Positions 45,058-53,992 of a DNA stretch of 64,000 nt are shown piece by piece. The notes under the pieces are model-generated. The model was not told the DNA's origin and ran no database searches. It saw only the letters and a list, made by a program, of their open reading frames with translations. Source of the stretch: Bacillota bacterium (GTDB lineage Bacteria; Sysuimicrobiota; Sysuimicrobiia; Sysuimicrobiales; Segetimicrobiaceae); assembly GCA_021324975.1 (NCBI GenBank), contig JAJPIA010000066.1, positions 1 through 64,000 of the forward strand. Reading direction: 5' to 3'. Made by a program: the position numbers and the translations under genes. The first letter of the stretch is position 1. Each line of letters opens with the position of its first letter.

Positions 45058-45931
45058 ACCATTCAATGCTGGTCGACATGATCTCTTGGAAAACCTCGGG
45101 ATTCGTAAACTTGAACGCGTCGTAGTGCGTGCGTCCTTCCAGGATCACCAGCTTCTTGGGCTCTCCGGCCTTGTCGTACAGGCTGCGGGACTCTTCCGGT
45201 GGCACCGTCACATCCTCTCCCATGTGGATGAACAAGACGGCCCCAGGCGCGATCCGGTGGACAAGCGCTTCCGGCTTGAATTCGATGACGGCCTCCGCGG
45301 TCTCCAACGGATATCCTTCATAACCCGATTTCCTAATGAACTCATTCCACTGTCGATCCCGGGCCTCCGAGGCAGCACGATCGGGAATGTGAATCTCGTT
45401 GGGGTGGACAACCGTCGACTTGCCCGTTAACACCCTGGTCTTCCGATCCTCCTCGAGCCGCCTCAGGAACTTCTTCCACTCCCATCTCGGTCTCTCGCTC
45501 TTGAGCCAGCGCTCGCAGTCACCGGTCCCAACCGTTCCCACGAGGCACGTAATCCTGGTGTCGACGGCGGCCGCCGCCACACCGGTGCTGCACCCCCACG
45601 CGCTCCCAAAGACGCCGACCCGCTCCGGATCGACTTCGTCTCGTGTCTCGAGGTAAGTGACCGCGTTGCGAATGTCCTCGACTTGCTCCCACGGGATCAC
45701 GCGGCCCCGTGGCCCCTCGCTTTCCCCGATGCCACGGCAGTAGAATGTGAGGACGCCGTACGCGGCATCACTGAGCGCTTCGGGAATGCCTGCCATCTGC
45801 ACCTCGATCATTCCCGAGAAGCCATGGCAGCACACGATGCCCGGAACCCTGCCGGTGGATGCATTTGGCGCGTACCAGTACCCGGTCAGCCTATGACCGG
45901 CGCTGTAAAAGTGGACTTTAGTCTTTTCCAT
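45020..45931 (-). CDS. Alpha/beta-hydrolase with Ala at the nucleophile position
   Basis: 303 residues. The oxyanion region PGIVCCHGFSG (about 30-40) and YCRGIGESEGPRG (about 64) are clear. The nucleophile elbow, normally G-x-Ser-x-G, reads GVFGSAWGCS (about 110), so the central position is Ala (codon GCG). The acid (GEDVTVPPEES, about 245) and His (GRTHYDAF, about 270) are kept. It may be a non-catalytic homologue or use a neighbouring Ser. ATG at 45931. It lies between the CMD-like gene and the serine hydrolase in the long catabolic run. Confidence 0.87.
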   Translation of the reverse strand: MEKTKVHFYSAGHRLTGYWYAPNASTGRVPGIVCCHGFSGMIEVQMAGIPEALSDAAYGVLTFYCRGIGESEGPRGRVIPWEQVEDIRNAVTYLETRDEVDPERVGVFGSAWGCSTGVAAAAVDTRITCLVGTVGTGDCERWLKSERPRWEWKKFLRRLEEDRKTRVLTGKSTVVHPNEIHIPDRAASEARDRQWNEFIRKSGYEGYPLETAEAVIEFKPEALVHRIAPGAVLFIHMGEDVTVPPEESRSLYDKAGEPKKLVILEGRTHYDAFKFTNPEVFQEIMSTSIEWYDANLRDGRTRR

Positions 45932-46027
45932 CCCGCGTCTCCGGTTCCACCTTAGACGTCAGGCGCACGAGCGCTTCGGCATCGCGATACCGGCACCACT
46001 CGCCACACGAGGGAATCGCCGGGGCGA

Positions 46028-46405
46028 TCAGAGCAGGCCCTTTTCGCGAAACACTTCCTTCGCGACCCGCATGGCATTGTGGGCTCCGGCCAGGCCGCCG
46101 TAGATCAGCATCTGCGAGACGACGGAGACGATCTGCTCCTTCGTGACGCCGACGTTGAGCGCCCATCCCATGTGATTTTTCAACTGTTCTTCTTTGCCGA
46201 GCACGGTGAGAGCACTGATGGTGCAAAGACTTCGGGTACGGATATCGACCGACGGGTCGCTCCAGAGCATCCCCCAGAGGAACTCATCTTTCATGCGGTC
46301 GACTTCCGGGGCCAGTTCGGCCATCGGCCCTTGGCCCAGGGTCGCGGACGCACCGCGGTATTCTTTCACCTTCGCAAGCGCTGCCGCATAGCGCGTGTCG
46401 CTCAT
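46028..46405 (-). CDS. Carboxymuconolactone decarboxylase-family protein
   Basis: 125 residues, the usual length for single-domain CMD proteins. The core reads RSLCTISALTVLGKEEQLKNH then ALNVGVTKEQIVSVVSQMLIYGG (partly quoted), matching the family helix pair. It has one Cys and no AhpD-type CxxC, so it is nearer to the decarboxylase branch than to the peroxidase branch. ATG at 46405. Its neighbours (FAH protein, SDR, cyclase) suggest a role in ring-derived acid breakdown. Confidence 0.9.
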   Translation of the reverse strand: MSDTRYAAALAKVKEYRGASATLGQGPMAELAPEVDRMKDEFLWGMLWSDPSVDIRTRSLCTISALTVLGKEEQLKNHMGWALNVGVTKEQIVSVVSQMLIYGGLAGAHNAMRVAKEVFREKGLL

Positions 46406-46486
46406 CGCATGTGCCTCCCGTCTAGGTTCCTGCTCGCTCCCGATGTGGCTGCACGTCTGGGATCCTATCGGCTCCCGGTACGTGCC

Positions 46487-47488
46487 TCACGGCCGCGAGG
46501 CGCTGTTTGTCCGCCGAATCCATTCGCCCCACTCGCGGATCCCTGCGTCAAGCGCATAGTTCGGCGTCCACCCGAGCTCCTCTCGGGCCGCCGTCGTATC
46601 GGCAAAATCATCGCGGGGTGCGTGTCCGGGACTCATCGACGCGTCCGACACCGTCCGAATCTCAACCGGAACATCCGGGAAAATGCGCCTGACGATCTCA
46701 GCGACCTCAAGATATGTGTACGTGGTCCCCATGCGGATGTTATACACGCGCTTCTTGAGCCCGTCCCGGAAACACGCCAGCGCAATCGCCTCCGCATCGT
46801 CCTTGAAATAAATGAACTCGTGGCGGCCGGCGTAGGTAAGAGCAGGGTCGTCAATGACAACGGGCTTGCCCAACGCCGCGTCGTACACAAGCGCGCGCAG
46901 CACCGTCCCGGTGAGCCCGCTCGGGGGCCCGGGCGTGGGCCCGAAGCCACCCGCCAGGCGGATGGCGACGAAATCGAGTCCGTAGGCATCATGATACAGC
47001 AGGCCCAGATGTTCACCGGTCAGCTTGCTGAGCTCGTACATCGTCTTCGGCCGGTTGCTCAGCACCCGCATGGCGAAATCTTCGTCGAGCGGGGTGTTTG
47101 CGTCGGGGCGCATCGCCAGCTGGTTGACGCCGCGCGTGCTCGCAAAGATCACCCGCCTGATGCCGGCGAGACGAGCCGTCTCCAGCACCGAGGCCGTTCC
47201 GAGGATGTTCAACTGAACGCCCGCGTACGGCTTGTCCCGCAGCTGCTTGGTCAGAAATCCTGCCAGATGCACGATCCGTTCGACCCGTTCTGCTTCGATC
47301 GTCGCCCGCAAGAGCGCCATATCATTGACATCACCGACCACGACCCGCGCGCGATCGACATCGAAAATCGTCCGCAAGAACTCGAGCCGGGGGTTGATAT
47401 CGTACAGGACGAGTTTCTCTCCCATCGCCTGCAGCTTTTGCGCAACATGGGACCCGACGGCGCCCACTCCCGTGATCAGCGTCGCCAT
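46487..47488 (-). CDS. NAD-dependent epimerase/dehydratase (extended SDR)
   Basis: 333 residues. The Rossmann motif is TLITGVGAVGSHVAQKL (residues 3-19; G-x-G-x-x-G spacing is a slight variant of GGxGxxG). Asp at YDINP binds NAD ribose. The catalytic Tyr and Lys are in YELSKLTGEHL (about 150-160). Substrates of the family are nucleotide sugars or sugar acids, but none is identified here. ATG at 47488. It has a paralogue at 49288-50283 in the same operon. Confidence 0.9.
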   Translation of the reverse strand: MATLITGVGAVGSHVAQKLQAMGEKLVLYDINPRLEFLRTIFDVDRARVVVGDVNDMALLRATIEAERVERIVHLAGFLTKQLRDKPYAGVQLNILGTASVLETARLAGIRRVIFASTRGVNQLAMRPDANTPLDEDFAMRVLSNRPKTMYELSKLTGEHLGLLYHDAYGLDFVAIRLAGGFGPTPGPPSGLTGTVLRALVYDAALGKPVVIDDPALTYAGRHEFIYFKDDAEAIALACFRDGLKKRVYNIRMGTTYTYLEVAEIVRRIFPDVPVEIRTVSDASMSPGHAPRDDFADTTAAREELGWTPNYALDAGIREWGEWIRRTNSASRP

Positions 47489-47539
47489 CCCTCGGCCCCC
47501 GCCTTGCCCGCCGTGTTCGATACCGTCTTCATCGCCGGG

Positions 47540-48523
47540 CTATACTGCCTCCGGCACGACGCGGTTACTTAGTGTTCCGACTTTCTCCACGACGCACTCC
47601 ATGAGATCCCCCGCCCGCAGGTACGGGTATTTCCCCCCGAGCGCGACGCCGGCGGGCGTGCCCGTCGCGATCACGTCGCCCGGTTCCAGTGTCCCCCACG
47701 ACCACCGCTCGATCATCGTCGGAATGTCATGGATCAGGCTCGCTGTGCTCGCATGCTGGCGCAGTTCACCGTTGATGAACATCCGAACGTCCAGCTGCAT
47801 CGGGTCGGGAATCTCGTCCTTCAACACGATCCATGGGCCCATCGGCGAGAGGGTGTCCATATTCTTGGCGATCATGTGGTTGCCGTACTTCGATTCCGCT
47901 GCCTGGATGTCGCGTGCGCTGATATCGTTCAAAATGGTATACCCGGCGACGTAGTCGTAGGCGCGCGTTTTGCTGATGTAGCGTCCGGGCTTACCGATCA
48001 CCACGGCAAGCTCGACCTCGTAGTCGAGCTGCCCGGTGACATGCGGTAGGATCACGGGATCGTCAGGTCCGATGACGGCCGAGGATACCTTCACAAACCC
48101 GCGCGGAAACGGCTGGATCTCGACGTCACCCGGTCCGGCTGCACCCTCCCGCGCATGGTCCAGGTAGTTCTTTCCGGCGCCCAGGATCTTTCCCGGTCGA
48201 GGGATCGGAGCAAGCAGCCGCACGTCCTCGAGGTCGTACACGAGCCGCTCACCGGAGATGCCCGTGGCGTCGGTGGCTGACGCCTGGACATGCTGAATCG
48301 CGCGGTTGGCGGCGTCAACCGCGCGCTGCCCGCCTTGGAGAAAGCCGACCATGTCGCGCGGAATCCGCGCGGCTGCGAGTTCATAGGCCCGCAGTTCCGC
48401 TTCCACGGTTCGCAAGTACCGGGCGTAGGCGTAGGTGAGATCGATGACCGTATCGTCGAGGATCGCGCCAATGCCGGCCTTGGGTGACTGCGCAGCACGG
48501 GGCACGTATGTAGCCACTTTCAT
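47540..48523 (-). CDS. Fumarylacetoacetate hydrolase-family protein
   Basis: 327 residues. Family blocks are complete: GKILGAGKNYLDHAREGA (about 112), the metal site DYEVELAVVIGKPGRYIS (Glu and Glu, about 165-170), ILNDISARDIQ, DTLSPMGPWIV and the C-terminal IATGTPAGVALGGK. Such proteins cleave C-C bonds in beta-keto acids or hydrate oxo-acids (for example fumarylpyruvate or 2-keto-3-deoxy acids). ATG at 48523. It sits between a cyclase and an SDR gene in the long catabolic operon. Confidence 0.92.
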   Translation of the reverse strand: MKVATYVPRAAQSPKAGIGAILDDTVIDLTYAYARYLRTVEAELRAYELAAARIPRDMVGFLQGGQRAVDAANRAIQHVQASATDATGISGERLVYDLEDVRLLAPIPRPGKILGAGKNYLDHAREGAAGPGDVEIQPFPRGFVKVSSAVIGPDDPVILPHVTGQLDYEVELAVVIGKPGRYISKTRAYDYVAGYTILNDISARDIQAAESKYGNHMIAKNMDTLSPMGPWIVLKDEIPDPMQLDVRMFINGELRQHASTASLIHDIPTMIERWSWGTLEPGDVIATGTPAGVALGGKYPYLRAGDLMECVVEKVGTLSNRVVPEAV

Positions 48524-48580
48524 GGTGCCACCCCCCCCAGATCATCTCGTCGCGTGCATCGACGGCTGTAGGCGACCTCG

Positions 48581-49255
48581 CTATTCCTCCCAGACGACCG
48601 CGCGGCTCGGGGCTGCTTCCGAGGGCGAGATGCGGAGCGGGAAGCCGTAGAGCGTGACCTCCGCCTTGGTGATTTGGTCCAGGCGGTCGGCGTTCGTCAT
48701 AACCAGGATACCGGCCGCCAACACGGTTCGCTTGAAGGCGTCGACGCCGCCGATCTGCCGTTCTTTCTCGAGAGGATCACACAGGCAGTCCACGACGATC
48801 ATTTTCAATCGCTTGTCGATACTCCACTGGGCCGCGTCCGGATGGAAATACGGTGAGTCGCTGAAGAAATTGGGCTTGGTGTATTGACTGGTCCAACCGG
48901 TCCGCACGATCAGGATGTCTCCCTCCCGCACCGTGTGTCCCACCGCCGCGTCGAGATCCGCCGCCGCAATTATGCCGCGGGGCGCCTTGTGACGCATGTC
49001 GGCTACGACCGCGCGCCCGACGAATGTCTCGATGGGAAAGTCATCGACGCGCTTCCCGCCGACCACCAGATGCTCCGGAGAGTCGATGTGCGTGCCCGCA
49101 TGGAGCCGTGTACTGATGCGGCGAACCGTCTTCCGCTTCTCCGGATCATCGGCTGGCGTAATATCGTAGGTGATCCGAAACTCCTCGCCGGGTCGGGAAT
49201 GATTTGACCGCAGCCCGTCCGTGAGAGGCATGCTAATGTCGATCCATCGACCCAC
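48581..49255 (-). CDS. Cyclase-family (kynurenine formamidase-like) hydrolase
   Basis: 224 residues. The metal motif HAGTHIDSPEH (about 52-62) is complete. Further blocks are VREGDILIVRTGWT (about 107) and GVDAFKRTVLAAGI (about 172). GTG at 49255 has GGGGAGGG about 7 bases upstream. Members open or close lactams, amides or aryl-formamides. A related copy, also with HAGTHID, lies at 53300-53992 in the same run. Confidence 0.9.
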   Translation of the reverse strand: MGRWIDISMPLTDGLRSNHSRPGEEFRITYDITPADDPEKRKTVRRISTRLHAGTHIDSPEHLVVGGKRVDDFPIETFVGRAVVADMRHKAPRGIIAAADLDAAVGHTVREGDILIVRTGWTSQYTKPNFFSDSPYFHPDAAQWSIDKRLKMIVVDCLCDPLEKERQIGGVDAFKRTVLAAGILVMTNADRLDQITKAEVTLYGFPLRISPSEAAPSRAVVWEE

Positions 49256-49287
49256 AACTCACCCTCCCCTCGTCAAGGCATCGCCAC

Positions 49288-50283
49288 TTAGTACTCGCCG
49301 TACTCGCCGGTCCGCAGCCATCGGACCCAGTCGGCGACGCCCCGCTCGATCCCCCACTGGGGTTCGAAGCCGAAGTCTTCCCGAGCCCTCGAGATGTCCT
49401 GGAGCGGCATCACCGCGGGGTATACGGTGAGGTCCAACTCTCGACCGCCCTCAACCACACCCTCCCAGGGCCCCGGGCCCACCCGAATGCGCAACTGCGG
49501 GAAGATCTTTTGAACGACCTCAAACACCTGGGCCATGGTCACACCCTGGCCTCGCGCCAGGTTGTAGACGTGACGCGGCGGTCGCGACTTCAGCTCATAG
49601 AGTTGGACGATCCCGGTCGCAAGGTCTTTGACGTAGGTGTAATCGAAGAGTGCGTCCCCGCCGGCTTTCCGCACCACATCCTTACCCGCGACCGCGTCGT
49701 ACACCACATCGTACAGCGGCTGAACCCTATACGACGTGCCGGGCCCGTAGCCGTTCCTCGGCCGCACGGCCGTGGTGTTCAGCTGGTAGAGCTGCCGGTA
49801 CGTATACACGAGCTGTTCGCCCGTCAGTTTGCTGATGGGATAAATCCCCACGAGCGGCAAGGTGACGTCTTCCTCCGCACGCGGGGTCGTCACGTCTTTC
49901 GCCCGCCCCATCACCCCCGCCGCGCTGGCGACAATGACGGGGCCGAGCTCCTGCACCCGCGCGATTTCCAGCACCGTGGCGGTTCCGATGACATTCACGC
50001 CGAGCGCTTCGATGGGCCGGAGGTTGTTCATGTGCGGCGGCAGCATGCCGGCCAGGTGGATGATCCCGGTCACATGGTGCGTCTTGACGACGTCGATCAG
50101 CCGCCCCATCTCTGTCACGCTGCCGACCTCGTCGATCAAGCGCTTCCCGAACCCCGCCAGCACCTTGTTGTCTGGTCGCAGGGGACTCACGTCATAGACG
50201 ACGACGTCATAGCCTTTGCTGAGGAGCAACCTGGCGACGCCGCTGCCGATGCCGCCGGTTCCCCCCGTCACGAGCACGCTCAT
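49288..50283 (-). CDS. NAD-dependent epimerase/dehydratase (extended SDR), second copy
   Basis: 331 residues. The Rossmann motif is VTGGTGGIGSGVARLL (residues 5-20), the Asp NAD anchor is YDVSP, and the catalytic pair is YPISKLTGEQLV (about 148-158). It shares layout and the SKLTGE motif with the SDR at 46487-47488. ATG at 50283. The two SDRs enclose a cyclase and an FAH gene, suggesting successive steps of one pathway. Confidence 0.9.
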   Translation of the reverse strand: MSVLVTGGTGGIGSGVARLLLSKGYDVVVYDVSPLRPDNKVLAGFGKRLIDEVGSVTEMGRLIDVVKTHHVTGIIHLAGMLPPHMNNLRPIEALGVNVIGTATVLEIARVQELGPVIVASAAGVMGRAKDVTTPRAEEDVTLPLVGIYPISKLTGEQLVYTYRQLYQLNTTAVRPRNGYGPGTSYRVQPLYDVVYDAVAGKDVVRKAGGDALFDYTYVKDLATGIVQLYELKSRPPRHVYNLARGQGVTMAQVFEVVQKIFPQLRIRVGPGPWEGVVEGGRELDLTVYPAVMPLQDISRAREDFGFEPQWGIERGVADWVRWLRTGEYGEY

Positions 50284-50338
50284 GCCGATCCTCCCTCCTC
50301 GCTTGCCGTTCCGTCCGCTGGCCGCCGGAACCGGCGTG

Positions 50339-52243
50339 CTATCGCGCCCTCAGGCCGGCCACTGAGGGAAGAAAGAGCGAGAGCTGCGGGACCAGCAGGA
50401 CCGCGAGCAGCCCCACGCACAGCAGCAGCAGATAGGGCAGAACCGCTCTGCCCACAGCCTCAACGGACGTGTCGCCGACCACGCACGCGGTGTACAAGCC
50501 GATGCCGACGGGCGGTGTGTGCGCCCCGATGCCCATGGCGATGATTGCCGCGATCCCGTATTGAAGCGGGTTGATGCCGAGCGTTGCCGCCATGGGCATC
50601 AAGATCGGCATGAGCAGCAGGAGCGCGGGCAGCCCTTCCAGCACGGCTCCCGCCGCGATCAGCAGCATCATGGTGATGGGAAAGAAGAGCCAGGCCGGTC
50701 CAAGACGGGTCGCGCCGGCGCTATTCAGCACGCCCGAAAATCCAACGACGTTGGAAAGGGCGCTGGCTGCGGCCACGACCAGCAGGATCGCTCCGCACAG
50801 GGAGCTTGTCGTGATCAGCGCGCGCATTGCGGCGCGCCAGTCCAAACTGCGATAGGCGGCCGCCGCAAGGATCACCATGAACAGCACGACGAGCGCCGAC
50901 GCCTCCGTGGGGGTGCTGATGCCGGAAACGATGCTTCCAACGAGGAACACGATCCCCGCCAGGATAGGGAGTGCTCCGGCCAAGCCGTGCCACCAGGCGA
51001 GGGGCGTCCGGTCCGTGATCACGGCGGGTTTGCCCAAGGGAGCCGGTGTGAGCGACACGACGAGCGCCAACGCCGCCGCCATGACCGCAGCCGGCAGCAA
51101 CCCGCCCAGGAACAGCGCGCCAACCGAGAGGGTCGTGATCGATCCGAGGACAAGCAGGGCGATGCTCGGAGGAATCGTCTCGCCCATCGCCGCCGAGGCT
51201 GCCAGCACAGCTGCGCTGTCCGGCCGGCGATATCCCCGCTCGTCGCAAATCGCCAGCAGTGCGCGACCGACGGCCGCGATATCCGCGCTCTTCGATCCCG
51301 ACAGGCCGGAGAACACGTACATCGTGGCGATGATGGCGTACAGGGCACTGTGCCGAACCCTGCCCAGAAGCGCGCTGACCACGCTCGCCAGCCGTGCGGC
51401 CAGGTGCGCTTCATCCATGAGATACGCGAGGAGAAAGAAGCACGGCAACGCGATGAGCACAAAATTCCCGACCCCGCTGTGCATCGCCAGCGGTGCCGCC
51501 ACAAGCGGCGCTGTGCCGGAAAGGTAGAAGTAGACCAGGGCGGTGACCGCGAAAACGAAAGCGACGGGGACTCCCAGGCCGAGCGCGGCCGCGCCCAATA
51601 CCACCGTGATCGGGCCGCTGATGCCGAATGCCCGCCACAGGGTTGGGACGAGCTCGGTGCCAAGCACGATGGCGGCGGCGACGCCGAGCACCGGCGCTCC
51701 CGACAGAGCGCCAACTCGCCGCGGCAACCGCCAAATCCGAGCGAACGCGATGCACGCCACGATAAGCATGCCGAGCGGAAGCGGCAGCACAGCCCAGGCT
51801 TCCGAAATCGGAAGGACCGGCATCGTCTGAATCCAGTCGACGCGGAGCAGTCGTAGGGAGCTTGCCGCGATGCCCACCGCGGCGCACAGCACGATCCACT
51901 CGGCGGCGCCGTCCACCAGCATCTGCGCTCCTTCGGGAAGCCGCTGGATATGCGCCGAAAGCCGCAGATGCTGCCGCCGTTCGTACGCCAAAGCGCCGCC
52001 CATGAACGTCACGACGTACACGCAGAGCGCGATCGCGTCTTGATACCACGTCGCGGATAATGCGAAGACGTCGCGGGCGGCGACCTCGAGCAGAACAATC
52101 ACCGGGATGGCGGCGACGGCGGTCGCCACCACCCCTGTCAGCGCAGCGTAGGCCCACGTCCGTGGGGCGAGACCCACGGCAGGGCGCGCGCAAGAGAAAG
52201 CAGCACCGCCCGGCACCCGCGCCGCAGCCGGCCTGGAGCTCAC
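50339..52243 (-). CDS. TRAP transporter fused DctQ-DctM membrane protein
   Basis: 634 residues. Residues about 30-175 are the four-helix DctQ part (ALTGVVATAVAAIPVIVLLEVAARD, then WYQDAIALCVYVVTFMGGAL, partly quoted). Residues about 185-630 are the DctM part with FSGLSGSKSADIAAVGRALL and MGETIPPSIALLVLG. GTG at 52243 overlaps the dctP stop in GTGA (52240-52243), indicating coupling. It uses ion gradients to import organic acids captured by DctP. Confidence 0.93.
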   Translation of the reverse strand: MSSRPAAARVPGGAAFSCARPAVGLAPRTWAYAALTGVVATAVAAIPVIVLLEVAARDVFALSATWYQDAIALCVYVVTFMGGALAYERRQHLRLSAHIQRLPEGAQMLVDGAAEWIVLCAAVGIAASSLRLLRVDWIQTMPVLPISEAWAVLPLPLGMLIVACIAFARIWRLPRRVGALSGAPVLGVAAAIVLGTELVPTLWRAFGISGPITVVLGAAALGLGVPVAFVFAVTALVYFYLSGTAPLVAAPLAMHSGVGNFVLIALPCFFLLAYLMDEAHLAARLASVVSALLGRVRHSALYAIIATMYVFSGLSGSKSADIAAVGRALLAICDERGYRRPDSAAVLAASAAMGETIPPSIALLVLGSITTLSVGALFLGGLLPAAVMAAALALVVSLTPAPLGKPAVITDRTPLAWWHGLAGALPILAGIVFLVGSIVSGISTPTEASALVVLFMVILAAAAYRSLDWRAAMRALITTSSLCGAILLVVAAASALSNVVGFSGVLNSAGATRLGPAWLFFPITMMLLIAAGAVLEGLPALLLLMPILMPMAATLGINPLQYGIAAIIAMGIGAHTPPVGIGLYTACVVGDTSVEAVGRAVLPYLLLLCVGLLAVLLVPQLSLFLPSVAGLRAR

Positions 52244-53244
52244 TTTGGAGCGTTCAGCTTCGCCGCCAGGGTCAACAGACGATGCGCCACCGGGTACTCG
52301 GCCTCTTTCTTAACCATTTCCGGGGTCACCACTTTTTTCCACGGGGCAAAATCGCGAATGGCAATGATGTGGACCCCGTTGTTCGAGAGCAACTGCTGCT
52401 GGTCCATCTCCGTCTTCACCGCCGTGGCGACCTGGTCGCGAATCATCTCCCGGCCAGCCCGCATCATGCCGTCCTGCTGCTGTTTGGTCAGCTTCTGCCA
52501 CTGACCCTGGGAGATGAAGATCGGCAGCCAGATCATGGATTGCTGGTAGAGAGTGAAGTATTTTGCCACCTCGTAAAACTTCAGCGAGATCGTCTGGCTG
52601 ATCGACAGATTCGCCCCATCGACGGTATGGGTCAGCAACGCCTGGTACAGCTCCGTGTTGTTGAGCAGCACCACGTTCGCGCCGTAGGTCTTTAAGAAAT
52701 CAGTGGACGCGCCCCCGGCGTTTCGAATCTTCAACCCCCGAAGATCGCTTGGGGCGCTCACCGGCTTTGTGCTCAGCAGCTGTTTCCACGTATACGGGAA
52801 GGCCGCAATGAAGACTACGCCATACTGAGCGAAGATTTGGCGGTAGGCATCGTTGATCGCATCGTTCGTGGCAATCGCCCCCGCCTGCGGCCAACTCGTG
52901 ACGACGTACGGCCACTCCAAGGCGTCGGCCCCGGGAATGAGCTGCGTCCAAAACTCCACGGACGCGAGTCCCATGTCGACGGTTCCGGCGCGGAGCGCGG
53001 GGACGATCGTGGTCTCGTTCGCCAATTGGGAGTTGGGGTACACCGTGACCTGGACCTCTCCGTTGGTGTCCATGGCCACTAACCGCGCGAAGTTGTTGAG
53101 CGTCGCGGTCCCGGCGTCGGTACTCGACAGCACGTCGGCCAGCTTGAGGCTGACCGCGGGAGCGGCCCCATAGGCCCCGCCCGCCAACACCAGCACTCCC
53201 GTGAGCGCCAAGGCGACGAGCCGTTGCACCGAGCGAAGCAGCAT
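52240..53244 (-). CDS. TRAP transporter solute receptor (DctP family)
   Basis: 334 residues. Signal peptide about 1-28 (VQRLVALALTGVLVLAGGAYG). Typical DctP blocks: VTVYPNSQLANETTIVPALR (partly quoted), SDLRGLKIRNAGGASTDFL with the Arg that binds the ligand carboxylate, and TVDGANLSISQTI. ATG at 53244 has GGGAGG about 9 bases upstream. It passes carboxylate substrates to the fused DctQM. The first gene of the transport part of the operon after the cyclase. Confidence 0.93.
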   Translation of the reverse strand: MLLRSVQRLVALALTGVLVLAGGAYGAAPAVSLKLADVLSSTDAGTATLNNFARLVAMDTNGEVQVTVYPNSQLANETTIVPALRAGTVDMGLASVEFWTQLIPGADALEWPYVVTSWPQAGAIATNDAINDAYRQIFAQYGVVFIAAFPYTWKQLLSTKPVSAPSDLRGLKIRNAGGASTDFLKTYGANVVLLNNTELYQALLTHTVDGANLSISQTISLKFYEVAKYFTLYQQSMIWLPIFISQGQWQKLTKQQQDGMMRAGREMIRDQVATAVKTEMDQQQLLSNNGVHIIAIRDFAPWKKVVTPEMVKKEAEYPVAHRLLTLAAKLNAPK

Positions 53245-53299
53245 GAGATCTCGCCTCCCTCTGCCTCGAGCCGTGATCCGTGCCTTCACGCGGTCGTGC

Positions 53300-53992
53300 C
53301 TATCTCGTCCGTTCGCCCGTCGGTTCCGAACTCTCGAGTATGGCAACGACGCGGGCCGGGCCCGCGTCCGATCCTTCGAAGATGACGGGGAACGCCGCTG
53401 CGGTGCAGCGATGGCCCCGGATCGCGGCCAGATTTGTCAGCCCATGAATGGCTGGAATTCCGGCCCCAAGAATGATCCGCAGCGTGTCATGGCGGAAGCC
53501 CGCCGGCCGAATGGCGCGTGGCATATCGAGGCTCGACGCGTCGATGCCAACCGCACGAACGTGCCGCCGCACGAGCCATCGTGCGGCTTCCTGATCCACA
53601 TAGGGATGATGGTCTCTGTATCTCGGCGAGCCGGCGTATGCGGACCACCCAGTCTCGAGGAAGACCATATCCCCGGCCCGTATGGCGCCGTGTCGCTCCA
53701 GATCGTTCACCGTGATCGGCGCGTCGTCGCCCTTCCGCACGTCGAGGCCCACGGCCGGCCCGAAGAAGAGATCGAGGTCGAGGTGGCCGATCGTGCCGCC
53801 GCCGGGAATCACATGCAGCGGCGCATCGATGTGGGTTCCGGCATGGTTACCGAGCACGATTTCCATCCCGTTAATCCCGTCGCGACTCGCCGAGCGCACT
53901 TCACGGATGCGCACGGCCACCTCCGGGGCTTCGTCCGCGGTGCCGCTCATCATGCCGGACCGAAACACCTGGGACAGGTCGACCAATCTCAT
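53300..53992 (-). CDS. Cyclase-family (kynurenine formamidase-like) hydrolase, second copy
   Basis: 230 residues. HAGTHIDAPLHV (about 50-60) is the metal motif, followed by RAGDMVFLETGWSAY (about 108) and HGLTNLAAI near the C-terminus. ATG at 53992 overlaps the iclR stop as ATGA (53989-53992). It is the first structural gene after the regulator and directly precedes dctP, so it may act on the imported acid. Confidence 0.91.
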   Translation of the reverse strand: MRLVDLSQVFRSGMMSGTADEAPEVAVRIREVRSASRDGINGMEIVLGNHAGTHIDAPLHVIPGGGTIGHLDLDLFFGPAVGLDVRKGDDAPITVNDLERHGAIRAGDMVFLETGWSAYAGSPRYRDHHPYVDQEAARWLVRRHVRAVGIDASSLDMPRAIRPAGFRHDTLRIILGAGIPAIHGLTNLAAIRGHRCTAAAFPVIFEGSDAGPARVVAILESSEPTGERTR

